Assembly: GCA_043778255.1 (NCBI GenBank)
Contig: JAYWGN010000058.1
Coordinates: 6,938 to 70,937, forward strand
Direction of reading: 5' to 3'
Length of the DNA stretch: 64,000 nucleotides
Source: JAYWGN01 sp043778255
Lineage (GTDB): Bacteria > Bacteroidota > Bacteroidia > Chitinophagales > Chitinophagaceae
The notes below the pieces were generated by a model, which was given only the letters and a program-made list of their open reading frames with translations, was not told the DNA's origin and did no database searches. Of the stretch, positions 1 to 9,295 are shown one piece after another. Each line of letters begins with the position of its first letter. The first letter of the stretch is position 1. A program made the position numbers and the translations under genes.

Positions 1-1
1 T

Positions 2-1126
2 GATGAAGCAAAAGCATCTATACAAAAAGAAAAAATAAACTTAAGGTTGCAAATGGAAAAGTATGTAAAAGCTAAAGAAGAGGAGTATAAACTAAAAGAA
101 AAAGCTAGAGATACTGAACTTGAAATAGAAAAAAATGCCTTACTTAAATTAGCACAACATAAGGCCAAAGAAACTTACACCTTACAATTAACTGCATTGG
201 AACAGGAAAATAAAGACAAACAAATACAAGTAAATGAATTGAGACAAAAGGAGTTGGATTTGCTTCGCCAAAATAGAGAAATGCTAGACCGTGAAAATAA
301 TGTAGAATTAGAAATAGAAAAACGATTGTTAGAAGATAGAAAAAAAACAGAACAAACAATAGGGCAAAAGGAGCAAGAAAAATATGAACTAAAAATGAAA
401 GAGAAGGATATTGCAAACGACTCTTTAAAAAAAACAATAGAAGAACTAAAACGTAAAGTAGAGCAGGGTAGTATGCAAGTACAAGGCGAGGCACAAGAAT
501 TATTGTTGGAGGAGTTGCTAAAAGATAACTTTATACACGATACCTTAAGCGAAGTAGGCAAAGGTGTAGAGGGTGCCGATTGCATACAAACCGTTACTAC
601 CCGTACAGGGCAAGTATGTGGCACTATTATTTACGAAAGTAAAAATGCAAAACATTGGAAAAATGAATGGTTAGCAAAGCTAAAAACAGATAAACGTAAT
701 AAAAATGCTGATTTAGCAATATTGGTTACTCAAGTGTTTCCTAAAGGGGTTACACAATGTACCGAATTAGAAGGAGTATGGGTATGCTCATTTGCCGAAG
801 TAATACCAGTAGTACATTTGTTGCGAAGCGGCTTAATGAAAATAAACGAAGTACAAAAAAGCCAAGAAGGTAAAGGTGAAAAAATGCAATTGCTCTACAA
901 CTTTTTAACTGGTAACGAATTTAGAGGGCAAGTAGAAGCCACACTTGAGGGCTTTTTGAGTATGCGTAACAGTATAGCCAAAGAAAAAATGACTATGGAA
1001 AAAATATGGAAAGAGCGAGAAAAACAAATAGAAAAAGTACTATTAAGCACTAGTGGTATGTTTGGTTCTATTAAAGGTATTGCAGGTAGTAGCATTGCCG
1101 ATATTCCGTTATTGGACGGCGAATAG
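2..1126 (+). CDS. DUF2130 domain protein, 5' end outside window
   Basis: The frame is open from the first bases, so the gene starts upstream of the window; the TTG at 47 is only an internal codon. Roughly the first 150 visible residues are charged heptad-like coiled coil rich in E, K and Q. The rest (from about LLEELLKDNF) matches the DUF2130 family, including the stretch CGTIIYESKNAKHWKNEW. The E-x-K after a hydrophobic strand is compatible with a PD-(D/E)XK nuclease-like core, but that is inference. The function of the family is not known to me. No partner gene is visible on the downstream side. Confidence 0.8.
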   Translation, partial: DEAKASIQKEKINLRLQMEKYVKAKEEEYKLKEKARDTELEIEKNALLKLAQHKAKETYTLQLTALEQENKDKQIQVNELRQKELDLLRQNREMLDRENNVELEIEKRLLEDRKKTEQTIGQKEQEKYELKMKEKDIANDSLKKTIEELKRKVEQGSMQVQGEAQELLLEELLKDNFIHDTLSEVGKGVEGADCIQTVTTRTGQVCGTIIYESKNAKHWKNEWLAKLKTDKRNKNADLAILVTQVFPKGVTQCTELEGVWVCSFAEVIPVVHLLRSGLMKINEVQKSQEGKGEKMQLLYNFLTGNEFRGQVEATLEGFLSMRNSIAKEKMTMEKIWKEREKQIEKVLLSTSGMFGSIKGIAGSSIADIPLLDGE

Positions 1127-1185
1127 AGCCCCATAGTTTACCATAATTTTAATAAAATAAATAGCTATAACTACTTCAATAATAT

Positions 1186-1193
1186 TATTTTTG
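1186..1193 (+). promoter_or_regulatory. -7 promoter element of lepB
   Basis: TATTTTTG fits the Bacteroidota -7 consensus TAnnTTTG and lies 22 nt before the lepB ATG at 1216. No clear -33 TTTG is seen at the usual distance. Confidence 0.45.
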
Positions 1194-1215
1194 CAACTCA
1201 CTACAAATTACTAAT

Positions 1216-2814
1216 ATGCCAATTACACATTTACTCACTATATATTTTATTCAATTATTGTTGGTATGGTTACCAAGCTTTGGCATTGCCAAATTATTTG
1301 CAAAAGCTGGCCGAACTGATACTTGGAAAGCATACGTACCATTTTACAATACTTGGGAAATGCAAAAAATGACTGGTAGGCCAATGCATTGGGTATTTTG
1401 GCAATTAATACCTATAGTGGGTTGGTTTATAACACCGGGTATATTTATTGAATTTGTAAAATTATTTGGTCGTTACAGCATAGCCGACCACACCGGTGCA
1501 AGTTTGTTAGCACCTTTATATATGCCTTATATTGGTAACAATAAAGAGGTACGTTATATAGGAAAGGATAGGGTAAATAAAATACCAAAAGGCAAAGCAA
1601 GAGAGTGGTTTGATGCTGCTATATTTGCCGTAGTAGCAGCTACTTTAATACGTTTATTTGTGTTTGAGGCTTATGTAATACCCACAGGTTCAATGGAAAA
1701 AACATTGCTGGTAAACGATTATTTATTTGTAAGTAAAATGACCTACGGTAGTAGAGTACCTAACACACCGCTAAGCATACCTTTTGTACATAATATGTTG
1801 CCATTTGGCAGTGCCAAAAGTTATGTAGAGTGGATAAGCCTACCCTACATACGTTGGTGGAATACCCCAGTAAAACGTAACGATCCTTGTGTATTCAATT
1901 TCCCTGCTGGCGACACGGTAATAAACAAACCCGAATTTCAAAGTGCTGTAACTTATTATGATTTGGTACACCAATACATGAGAGAGGCTAATGTAAATGA
2001 AGCTGCTGCAAAAACTGAAATACAAAATAGAACGGACGAATTTCCTATAATAATACGACCAATAGATAAGCAAGAAAATTATGTAAAACGGTGTGTAGCA
2101 GTAGGTGGCGATAAAATACAAGTAAAGCAAGGTATATTATATGTAAATGATGCTGTAAGTGAAGTACAGCCATACTCTCAACTATGGTACGATGTAACAA
2201 CTAATGGCAGCAAATTAAATAACGACCAACTAAAAGCCGACCTTGATGTAGATGTAGATAGGTTGGATGAAAATGAGCGAAATAGGCATAACGGCAAAGC
2301 CGAAGTACAGGTGTTAAATGAAGCCCAAGGGCTTTACAAAATGCTATTAACTAATAAAGCCGTAGCTAAATTAAAAACTTTAGCTTGGTACAAAACAGTA
2401 ACTGTAGAAAATTTTGGACAGGATCAATTTATGTTTCCTGCCTATTACAATTACGATACAAAAGATAGCTTTGATGTAAACAATTATGGACCCTTGGTAA
2501 TACCACAAAAAGGCGTAGCTGTAAACCTTACACCCGATAATATACGACAATACCGAAGGGCAATACAAGTGTATGAACATAACGAATTTGTGCCACAGCC
2601 CGATGGCTCGGTACTTATAAATGGTACTAAAACCAACACTTACACCTTTAAAATGAATTATTATTGGATGATGGGCGATAACCGCCACAACTCACAAGAT
2701 AGCCGATTTTGGGGTTATGTACCCGAAGACCATATAGTAGGTAAACCAAAATTGATATGGATGAGTTGGGAGCATGGACCAAGGTGGAATAGGTTATTTA
2801 ACATTATAAAATAG
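1216..2814 (+). CDS. lepB: signal peptidase I
   Basis: Membrane serine protease that removes signal peptides from exported proteins on the outer face of the inner membrane. The catalytic serine is in PTGSMEKTLLVND (Ser159), the general-base lysine in KRCVAVGGDKI (Lys291), and the C-terminal box is GDNRHNSQDSRFWGYVP. The first ~130 residues form a hydrophobic extension with a cluster of membrane segments before the last segment preceding the catalytic site. At 532 aa it is about twice the length of E. coli-type enzymes without counting the long insertion (about residues 295-460) between the lysine and the GDN box; such large forms are usual in Bacteroidota. Single gene, own promoter. Confidence 0.95.
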   Translation: MPITHLLTIYFIQLLLVWLPSFGIAKLFAKAGRTDTWKAYVPFYNTWEMQKMTGRPMHWVFWQLIPIVGWFITPGIFIEFVKLFGRYSIADHTGASLLAPLYMPYIGNNKEVRYIGKDRVNKIPKGKAREWFDAAIFAVVAATLIRLFVFEAYVIPTGSMEKTLLVNDYLFVSKMTYGSRVPNTPLSIPFVHNMLPFGSAKSYVEWISLPYIRWWNTPVKRNDPCVFNFPAGDTVINKPEFQSAVTYYDLVHQYMREANVNEAAAKTEIQNRTDEFPIIIRPIDKQENYVKRCVAVGGDKIQVKQGILYVNDAVSEVQPYSQLWYDVTTNGSKLNNDQLKADLDVDVDRLDENERNRHNGKAEVQVLNEAQGLYKMLLTNKAVAKLKTLAWYKTVTVENFGQDQFMFPAYYNYDTKDSFDVNNYGPLVIPQKGVAVNLTPDNIRQYRRAIQVYEHNEFVPQPDGSVLINGTKTNTYTFKMNYYWMMGDNRHNSQDSRFWGYVPEDHIVGKPKLIWMSWEHGPRWNRLFNIIK

Positions 2815-2928
2815 ATGAAGCTATGTTAAAGTTTTTTGCTTAAGTACTATAAATTAAGACTAAAAATGTAGTTTGGCACATTATTTTCATATTGTAAGCA
2901 AAAGCAAAAAATAATTATAAATAAACAA

Positions 2929-3582
2929 ATGAAAAGTATAGCTTTAGTAATATTAATTTCAATCAGCAGCATTTTGGCGATAGCCCAAAAAAATGTAACA
3001 GACGTAACCTTGTTATTTGATATAACAGTGGAAAGCACAGCCGATAGTAAGCCACAGGTTGCCAACATGTTTAACGGTGCTACCCAAACAGTATATATTA
3101 AAGGCGCAAACCACCGTACCGAAGATGTAAATTCGTTAGGTACATCAACTACATTGTACAACGGAAATACTAAAACTGCTGTGGTACTTAAAGAGTATGG
3201 TGCTACCAAATTATTAATAACAATGACGGCTCAAAACTGGACGGATGTTAATAAAAAATTTGCTACTGTTACTTACACAAAAGATGCTGAAACAAAAAAA
3301 ATAGCTAATTATAACTGTGTTAAATACATTGGTAAAATGCCCGATGGTAGCAGCTTTACAATATTTGCTACTAAAGATATAGTACCCGAAACTACCGACT
3401 ATAAAAATGACTTGTACAAAAATGTAGATGGCTTAGTATTACAATATGAATACAGTATAAGCGGTATGAAAGTTACTAATACGGTGGCAAGTGTGAACCT
3501 TAGACCAATAGCCGCCAACAAATTTGAGGTGCCAAAATCTGGCTACCGAGAAATGACTTACGAAGAATCTAAATTAAAATAA
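2929..3582 (+). CDS. secreted protein, DUF4412-like
   Basis: 217 aa with a clear N-terminal signal peptide (MKSIALVILISISSILAIAQ). The mature part is a beta-rich periplasmic-type domain with GKMPDGSSFTIFATKDIVP and a C-terminal FEVPKSGYREMTY. This resembles the DUF4412/LolA-like group of small secreted Bacteroidota proteins whose function is unknown. It stands alone between lepB and pyrH on the same strand and ends at a probable terminator. The family call is tentative; that it is a real secreted protein is likely. Confidence 0.65.
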   Translation: MKSIALVILISISSILAIAQKNVTDVTLLFDITVESTADSKPQVANMFNGATQTVYIKGANHRTEDVNSLGTSTTLYNGNTKTAVVLKEYGATKLLITMTAQNWTDVNKKFATVTYTKDAETKKIANYNCVKYIGKMPDGSSFTIFATKDIVPETTDYKNDLYKNVDGLVLQYEYSISGMKVTNTVASVNLRPIAANKFEVPKSGYREMTYEESKLK

Positions 3583-3604
3583 ACATCACTCCTACCTGAA
3601 TTAC

Positions 3605-3643
3605 CAAAACCCTGAATACTTACTTATTTGGGGTTTGTTTTTT
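3605..3643 (+). terminator. probable rho-independent terminator
   Basis: AAACCC (3607-3612) pairs with GGGTTT (3631-3636), followed by GTTTTTTT. The loop is long (18 nt), so strength is uncertain. It sits between the DUF4412-like gene and pyrH. Confidence 0.45.
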
Positions 3644-3669
3644 TATACCAAAAAAGACAAAGAAAACAA

Positions 3670-3677
3670 TAACTTTG
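3670..3677 (+). promoter_or_regulatory. -7 promoter element of pyrH operon
   Basis: TAACTTTG fits TAnnTTTG exactly, 25 nt before the chosen pyrH ATG (3702). It also argues against the upstream TTG at 3675 as the start, because that codon lies inside the element. Confidence 0.5.
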
Positions 3678-3701
3678 CCCCAGCAAAAATTCAATAAAAA
3701 A

Positions 3702-4418
3702 ATGCCTAACCAATACAAACGTATATTACTGAAATTAAGTGGGGAGTCGCTAATGGGAAACAAAAATTTTGGGCTTGACCCAACAGTAATAGAACAGTAT
3801 GCAATGGAGATAAAAAGTGTAGCCGATGCTGGTGTAGAAATTGCCATTGTAATAGGTGGTGGTAATATATACCGAGGTATGAACGAGGCTGAAACAGGTA
3901 TAGAAAGGGCACATGGCGATTATATGGGTATGTTAGCTACAGTAATAAATGCTATGGCTATGCAGGCAATGTTAGAAAAAATAGGCGTGTACACAAGGTT
4001 ACAAACTGCCATAAAAATGGAGCAAATAGCCGAACCATATATACGCCGCAAAGCAATGCGTCACTTAGAAAAACATAGGGTGGTAATATTTGGTGCAGGT
4101 ACGGGTAACCCTTACTTTACTACCGATACTGCTGGTGTACTTAGGGCAATTGAAATAAAAGCCGATGTAATACTTAAAGGCACTAGAGTAGATGGAATAT
4201 ATACAGCCGACCCCGAAAAAGACCCTACCGCCACCAAGTACGATACGTTAAGCTTTGCTGATGCAATTAGCAAAAATTTGAAAATAATGGATATGACTGC
4301 ATTTACCCTTTGCCGTGAAAATAACTTGCCTATAATTGTGTTTGATATGAATACACCAGGCAATTTGCTTAAAGTAATACAAGGGCAAAATGTAGGGACT
4401 ATTGTAAACGAAATATAA
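3702..4418 (+). CDS. pyrH: UMP kinase
   Basis: Phosphorylates UMP to UDP in pyrimidine nucleotide synthesis; cytoplasmic hexamer of the amino-acid-kinase fold. Visible motifs are [39 protein letters not shown] and [17 protein letters not shown]. The ATG at 3702 gives 238 aa, the normal family length; an open TTG 27 nt earlier overlaps the promoter element. It heads a run of same-strand genes with pdxH only 10 nt downstream. Confidence 0.96.
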   Translation: MPNQYKRILLKLSGESLMGNKNFGLDPTVIEQYAMEIKSVADAGVEIAIVIGGGNIYRGMNEAETGIERAHGDYMGMLATVINAMAMQAMLEKIGVYTRLQTAIKMEQIAEPYIRRKAMRHLEKHRVVIFGAGTGNPYFTTDTAGVLRAIEIKADVILKGTRVDGIYTADPEKDPTATKYDTLSFADAISKNLKIMDMTAFTLCRENNLPIIVFDMNTPGNLLKVIQGQNVGTIVNEI

Positions 4419-4428
4419 CCATAATAAA

Positions 4429-5067
4429 ATGGACTTAGCAGCAATACGAAAAGAATACAAACAAAAAACATTATTAGAAACAGATGTAGCTAAAGACGCA
4501 ATTACACAATTTGCAACTTGGTTTGCTGAGGCTACTAATAGCAATATAGATGAGGTTACTGCAATGACTATTGCTACATGTAGCAATGCTGCTGTACCAA
4601 GTGCAAGAACAGTGTTGCTAAAAGGTTACAGCGAAAAAGGGTTTGTATTTTACACTAATTATAACAGCCAAAAGGGGATTGAATTGCAAGAAAACCCAAG
4701 GGCTAGTCTTTTGTTTTTTTGGCCAGCCTTAGAACGGCAAATACGAATAACTGGCATAGTGCAAAAACTAGCCCCAACCGAAAGTGATGCTTATTTTAAA
4801 AGCCGACCAATAGGTAGCCAAATAGGTGCAATAGCATCGCCACAAAGCCATGTAATAGCCAATAGAGAGTGGTTGCAAAATGAAGTAGATAACCTAACAA
4901 CATCAATGGAGGAAAACAATATAACAAGACCTAATAACTGGGGTGGATTTATAGTACAACCAGTAGCTATTGAATACTGGCAAGGTCGCCCAAGCCGCTT
5001 ACACGATAGGTTATTATATACTTTACAACCTAATGGAGAGTGGAGTATTGATAGGTTAGCTCCGTAG
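4429..5067 (+). CDS. pdxH: pyridoxamine 5'-phosphate oxidase
   Basis: FMN-dependent enzyme that oxidises pyridoxamine or pyridoxine phosphate to pyridoxal phosphate (vitamin B6 salvage and synthesis). Diagnostic stretches are ARTVLLKGYSEKGFVFYTN (FMN binding), SRPIGSQIGAIASPQS and the C-terminal YWQGRPSRLHDR. The length of 212 aa is typical. It follows pyrH by 10 nt and is probably cotranscribed with it, although the two pathways are unrelated. Confidence 0.96.
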   Translation: MDLAAIRKEYKQKTLLETDVAKDAITQFATWFAEATNSNIDEVTAMTIATCSNAAVPSARTVLLKGYSEKGFVFYTNYNSQKGIELQENPRASLLFFWPALERQIRITGIVQKLAPTESDAYFKSRPIGSQIGAIASPQSHVIANREWLQNEVDNLTTSMEENNITRPNNWGGFIVQPVAIEYWQGRPSRLHDRLLYTLQPNGEWSIDRLAP

Positions 5068-5109
5068 TAAGTTTTTTCAACAATTCGCCTTGTTAAGCAT
5101 TATTATTGT

Positions 5110-5841
5110 ATGCAAAAATTTAATTTTTTAACGGCTAAATGGGAGTATTTAGCCATGTTTAATTACGAAGTTGATGCTGCCATCTTATTGCCTTATTTAC
5201 CACCTTACACTACACTCGATTTGTATAATGGTAAAGCAATAGTGAGTGTTGTAGGTTTCTTATTTAACAACACTAAAGTATTGGGTATAAGTTGGCCAAT
5301 GCACAAAAACTTTGAAGAAGTAAATTTGCGGTTTTATGTAAAACGAACAGAAGGCAATATAGTAAAACGAGGTGTTGCATTTGTAAGCGAAATAGTGCCA
5401 AAACGAATAATTGCTACTATGGCTAATACATTATACAATGAACATTATACAGTAGCAAAAATGAGCCATAGCTTACAAGTAAATGATCAACATATAGAAG
5501 TTACTTATAAGTGGCAGTTAAAAAATAAGCAACAAAACAGTATGTATGTAAAAGCTGAAAATATACTACAAAACCTTGTACCACAAAGCGAAGCAGAATT
5601 TATATTAGAGCATTATTATGGTTACAATACTTATAGTAACACTACCACTATTGCTTACACTTTACAACATCCAAGTTGGCAAATATATAAAGTAATTGAT
5701 GCTCAGTTACATTGTAATATTGAACAACTATATGGCAACAGCTTTGCAAAGTGTATACAAAATGTAACGCCTACAAGTGTACTGTTAGCTAAAGGTAGTG
5801 AGGTTAGTGTACAGTTTCCAAAACGTATAGTTGCAGGGTAA
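5110..5841 (+). CDS. DUF2071 (YqjF-like) protein
   Basis: 243 aa without signal peptide or membrane segment. Features of the DUF2071 family are an N-terminal WEYLAMFNYEVDAAILLPYLPP, the stretch GKAIVSVVGFLFNNTKVLG and NLRFYVKR followed by RGVAFVSEIVPKR. The biochemical role of the family is not established. It lies 42 nt after pdxH on the same strand, probably at the end of the pyrH transcript; its 3' end contains the -33 element of the next gene. Confidence 0.75.
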   Translation: MQKFNFLTAKWEYLAMFNYEVDAAILLPYLPPYTTLDLYNGKAIVSVVGFLFNNTKVLGISWPMHKNFEEVNLRFYVKRTEGNIVKRGVAFVSEIVPKRIIATMANTLYNEHYTVAKMSHSLQVNDQHIEVTYKWQLKNKQQNSMYVKAENILQNLVPQSEAEFILEHYYGYNTYSNTTTIAYTLQHPSWQIYKVIDAQLHCNIEQLYGNSFAKCIQNVTPTSVLLAKGSEVSVQFPKRIVAG

Positions 5842-5859
5842 TATATTATAGTATTTTTG
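5831..5859 (+). promoter_or_regulatory. promoter of the GDPD-like gene
   Basis: TTG (5831-5833), an 18-nt spacer, then TATTTTTG (5852-5859). The -33 element lies inside the end of the preceding gene. The start codon at 5878 leaves a very short leader. Confidence 0.6.
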
Positions 5860-5877
5860 TAAATAAATAATAGAGTA

Positions 5878-6453
5878 ATGCTAATAATACAACATAGAGT
5901 AAATACAGTGGCACAACTACAAACCACCCCCAATTATTATGGAGTAGAAGTTGATGTACGTGATAAATTGGATACTATAATACTACAACATGATGCCTAT
6001 AAAAATGGAGAGCCTTGGAATACCTATTTGCAACATTACCAACACCAAACACTTATAGTAAATGTAAAAACTGAGGGTATAGAGCAAACTATTATTGATA
6101 CATTAAATGCCCAAAAAATAACTGATTTTTTTTTACTTGATGTTAGTTTACCAATGCTTGTAAAGCTTACTAACAATGGCTTTAATAAAGTTGCTATTAG
6201 GTATAGCGAATACGAGCCTATACAATTAGCCACAGCATTTATTAATAAGGCAACTTGGGTATGGGTAGATTGTTTTACCCAATTACCATTTAACGATAAT
6301 GATTATAATTTGTTAAAAAAGCATTTTAAAATTTGCCTTGTATCGCCAGAATTACAAAGCCATTCGGTTGAGATGATTACAGACTTTAAAACCAAATTGC
6401 AACAATACCCAGTAGATGCGGTGTGTACCAAATACCCAATGTTGTGGAGCTAA
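5878..6453 (+). CDS. glycerophosphodiester phosphodiesterase-like protein
   Basis: 191 aa, no signal peptide. The order HR (residues 6-7), GVEVDVRD, LQHD and VNVKTEG follows the GDPD barrel pattern of HR, E-x-D, HD and E-x-K. The usual acidic residue before the lysine is replaced (N-V-K), and the protein is shorter than the 230-250 aa of active enzymes. It may therefore be a relative with altered or no activity. Its 3' end overlaps that of mqnC, on the other strand, by 4 nt. Confidence 0.55.
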   Translation: MLIIQHRVNTVAQLQTTPNYYGVEVDVRDKLDTIILQHDAYKNGEPWNTYLQHYQHQTLIVNVKTEGIEQTIIDTLNAQKITDFFLLDVSLPMLVKLTNNGFNKVAIRYSEYEPIQLATAFINKATWVWVDCFTQLPFNDNDYNLLKKHFKICLVSPELQSHSVEMITDFKTKLQQYPVDAVCTKYPMLWS

Positions 6454-7574
6454 TAATCAATAACTTGTTCCTCTATTTGCTCTGGTAATTTTCTAAATTC
6501 ATATTGTTGGTTACGTAGCTGAGGTTCAAACCCAGCTTGGGTTATAGCAGCTTGTATGCTTTTGTAAGTAAACCTATGTGGAGCACCTGCTGCACTTACT
6601 ACATTCTCTTCTATCATTATACTACCAAAGTCATTAGCACCTGCATGTAAGCATATTTGTGCTGTAGCTGCACCAACGGTAAGCCAACTTGCTTGTATAT
6701 TTTTTACATTAGGCAACATTATACGGCTTAGGGCTATCATACGTATATACTCCTGTGGTGTGGTTAGGTTGTGTACACCACGTATTCGGGTTAGCAAAGT
6801 ATCTACATCTTGAAATGTCCAAGGTATAAAAGCTATAAAACCCTTTGCATCAGCAGGTTTTAAAGCTTGTGTAGTTCTAATACGTATTAAGTGTTCCATA
6901 CGTTCGGCTATAGTTTCTACATGGCCAAACATCATAGTGGCACTGGTAGTTAAGCCAATAGTATGAGCTTGGTGCATTATTTCTAACCACTCATCGCTAC
7001 CACATTTACCTTTACTTATTAGCCTACGTACTCTATCCACCAATATTTCGGCACCTGGGCCGGGCAAACTATCCATACCAGCAGCTTTAAGTGCTTTAAG
7101 TACATCAATATGTTGCATACCTTCAAGCTTACATATATGTGCTACTTCGGGTGGGCCTAGTGTGTGTAATTTAATATGGGGAAATAATTGTTTTATTTCT
7201 TTAAACAAATTACAATAGTACTCCAAACCCAAATCGGGGTGATGCCCACCTTGTAATAAAAGTTGCTCACCACCGTACTTAATCGTTTCAGCAATTTTTA
7301 TTTTATAGGTTTCTATATCGGTTATGTAAGCATCTTTGTGGCCAGGTATGCGGTAGAAGTTGCAAAATTTGCAATTGGCTAAACACACATTAGTTGTGTT
7401 TAAATTTCGATCAATTATCCAAGTAACTTTGCCGTGTGGCACTTGTATTTTGCGTAAGGTATCGGCTACTAACATTAGCTCTGTAAGTGGTGCATGTTCA
7501 AACAAATAAACGCCTTCATCCTGAGTTAAAAATTCAAAATTTAACGCCTTTTGGTAAATATCTTGTATATTCAT
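6450..7574 (-). CDS. mqnC: cyclic dehypoxanthinyl futalosine synthase
   Basis: Radical-SAM enzyme of the futalosine pathway to menaquinone; it cyclises dehypoxanthinyl futalosine. The 4Fe-4S ligands are Cys64, Cys68 and Cys71 in CLANCKFC. The stretches GGHHPDLGLEYYCNLF, GPGAEILVDRVR and MMFGHVETIAERMEHL separate it from the related MqnE and from CofH. The length of 374 aa fits. No other mqn gene is in the window. It is divergent from the aspartyl protease gene, with 59 bp between the starts. Confidence 0.9.
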   Translation of the reverse strand: MNIQDIYQKALNFEFLTQDEGVYLFEHAPLTELMLVADTLRKIQVPHGKVTWIIDRNLNTTNVCLANCKFCNFYRIPGHKDAYITDIETYKIKIAETIKYGGEQLLLQGGHHPDLGLEYYCNLFKEIKQLFPHIKLHTLGPPEVAHICKLEGMQHIDVLKALKAAGMDSLPGPGAEILVDRVRRLISKGKCGSDEWLEIMHQAHTIGLTTSATMMFGHVETIAERMEHLIRIRTTQALKPADAKGFIAFIPWTFQDVDTLLTRIRGVHNLTTPQEYIRMIALSRIMLPNVKNIQASWLTVGAATAQICLHAGANDFGSIMIEENVVSAAGAPHRFTYKSIQAAITQAGFEPQLRNQQYEFRKLPEQIEEQVIDY

Positions 7575-7633
7575 AGATTGATATGAAAAACAAAATTACA
7601 AACACAAAGTTGTATTTGCTCTAAAATAAAAGA

Positions 7634-8797
7634 ATGGTTAAACTTATACTCAGTTTTATATTTTTTTTATCCGCCGTGGAGGATGCTTATGCCCAAAAAA
7701 TTGCTACAATACCATTTGAGCAATTGTATGGTGGTGTAATATTGGTAAAAGCAAAATTGAGTACCCGACCCGATACATTAAACTTTATATTAGATACTGG
7801 TAGCAGCCATATATCATTAGATTCCACAGCTACTGCTTTGCTTAACCTACCTGTAACCCAAACCGATAATTATGTAAACGGAATTGGTGGTAAGCATAAG
7901 GTAAAAAAAACTAGTGGGTTAGATTTGATGTTTCCTAACCTTACGGTTAAAAATTTAAACTTTTATGTAAATGATTACAGTGTAATAACCGAAAGTAGTG
8001 GTGTACGTATTGATGGTATTATTGGGTTTGCTTTTTTTAGTAAGTATATACTGGCAGTTAATTTTGATAGTAGCCGAATAGATGTATATAACCCTGCACC
8101 ATTCAAGTATCCACGTAAAGGCTACTTATGGAAATTTAATTTGGATTACATACCTAATACCGAATTGCAGGTAACCGATGCACGTAGTACTTATGCCAAT
8201 TATTATATTGATTGTGGTGCTGGTTTGTCCTTATTATTTGCCGAAAACTTTGTGAATGACAGTTTGTTTTTGAAAAAAAATAAAAAAATATTTTCATCTC
8301 AAATAGAAGGAGTTGGAGGTAAATCGGTAACAAAAATAGCCGTTGTAAAATTACTAAAATTAGGACCCTACAGGTTTCGTAATGTGCCTGCATATATATA
8401 TAACGATGTGGCCGATGTATTGCGATACCCCGAACATTCGGGCTTAATAGGTAACGATATACTACGACGGTTTAATTGGATAATGAATTATGGGCGTAGC
8501 GAAATGCACTTGCAGCCTAATAGTTTTGCATTTGACAGTTTTGATTACAGCTACACTGGACTTAGCATTTACTTGGTTAATAATACCATACAAATAACCG
8601 ATATAATACCTAACTCACCAGGTGAGTTAGCCAAATTTAAACTGGGCGATGTATTACTTTCTATTGATAATACTATTATAACATCAGTTAAGCAAGCAAA
8701 AGATTTGATGCAAAACTTTAATAAAGTGCTTAAAATAATTGTGATAAGAGATGGAGTGTTAACCTCTATTAACCTAAAAGTGAGATCAATATTATAA
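7634..8797 (+). CDS. secreted retropepsin-like aspartyl protease with PDZ domain
   Basis: A signal peptide (residues 1-20, ending EDAYA) is followed by two pepsin-like halves. The first catalytic aspartate is in FILDTGSSH (Asp54). The second half has YYIDCGAGLSLL (Asp193), a D-C-G variant of the D-T/S-G triad, and a GLIGNDILRRF flap/hydrophobic region. A C-terminal PDZ domain (about 300-385) has IPNSPGELAKFKLGDVLLSI. This architecture is common in Bacteroidota; substrates are unknown. Monocistronic. Confidence 0.85.
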   Translation: MVKLILSFIFFLSAVEDAYAQKIATIPFEQLYGGVILVKAKLSTRPDTLNFILDTGSSHISLDSTATALLNLPVTQTDNYVNGIGGKHKVKKTSGLDLMFPNLTVKNLNFYVNDYSVITESSGVRIDGIIGFAFFSKYILAVNFDSSRIDVYNPAPFKYPRKGYLWKFNLDYIPNTELQVTDARSTYANYYIDCGAGLSLLFAENFVNDSLFLKKNKKIFSSQIEGVGGKSVTKIAVVKLLKLGPYRFRNVPAYIYNDVADVLRYPEHSGLIGNDILRRFNWIMNYGRSEMHLQPNSFAFDSFDYSYTGLSIYLVNNTIQITDIIPNSPGELAKFKLGDVLLSIDNTIITSVKQAKDLMQNFNKVLKIIVIRDGVLTSINLKVRSIL

Positions 8798-8857
8798 TTG
8801 AATTATGGGCAGTAAAAAATATTTATTTGACACTCTTTTTTTTACAATTCACAACTT

Positions 8858-9106
8858 TTACAGTTTATCAATTTCTTCTATTGTTAAGCCAGTTAGTGTT
8901 GCTAATTCTATATTACTTAAACCCATTTTTCTTCCTTGCTTTATTACCTCTATTTTACCTTCTATTTCACCTTCTATTTTTCCTTCACTTTTACCATCAT
9001 CAAATGCAGTATAGATTGTATTACTATAATCTCTAAATATTTTCAAACTTTGTTCATATTCATTTTTTTCAATTTCAATACGTTCAGCTTTCATTTCGTA
9101 ATTCAT
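8858..9106 (-). pseudogene. C-terminal remnant of an Rpn / PD-(D/E)XK transposase-family nuclease
   Basis: 82 codons that look like only the tail of an Rpn-type protein: RDYSNTIYTAFDDGKSEGK, then a (GEIEGK)-type repeat and a closing KMGLSNIELATLTGLTIEE helix-turn-helix-like segment. Full-length members are about 280-300 aa and start with a nuclease domain, which is missing here; an in-frame stop lies at 9125-9127. A fresh 5' end of the same family occurs at the right edge of the window (63864). Most likely a decayed copy; it may still be expressed as a short peptide. Confidence 0.65.
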
Positions 9107-9225
9107 AATATCATTTAAGCAAATTTACAACAGATTTATCTTTTTTCTTGTTTTACTCTGGTATTGAAGGTTTTTTTAAGCAAATAATTTGTTTAAACCA
9201 AATTTTAACAAAAGCATAATTTAAC

Positions 9226-9253
9226 TTGTATTATTATTGTAGTTGTATTTTTG
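9226..9253 (+). promoter_or_regulatory. promoter of the DUF4294 gene
   Basis: TTG (9226-9228), 17-nt spacer, TATTTTTG (9246-9253). The ATG is at 9296, giving a leader of about 35 nt. Confidence 0.5.
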
Positions 9254-9295
9254 TAAAAGGCTTTTGTTAATTAATTTACGTATGTTAGTATTACA

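Noticed and set aside
8936..9000. Possible CRISPR-like short repeats (ttctattt units)
   Set aside because: They are degenerate codon repeats of the (GEIEGK) segment of the Rpn tail, without spacers of even length.
8805..9118. Three overlapping plus-strand ORFs rich in Phe, Leu and Ser
   Set aside because: They are the complement of the repeat-containing tail of the Rpn remnant; the minus-strand reading matches a known family.
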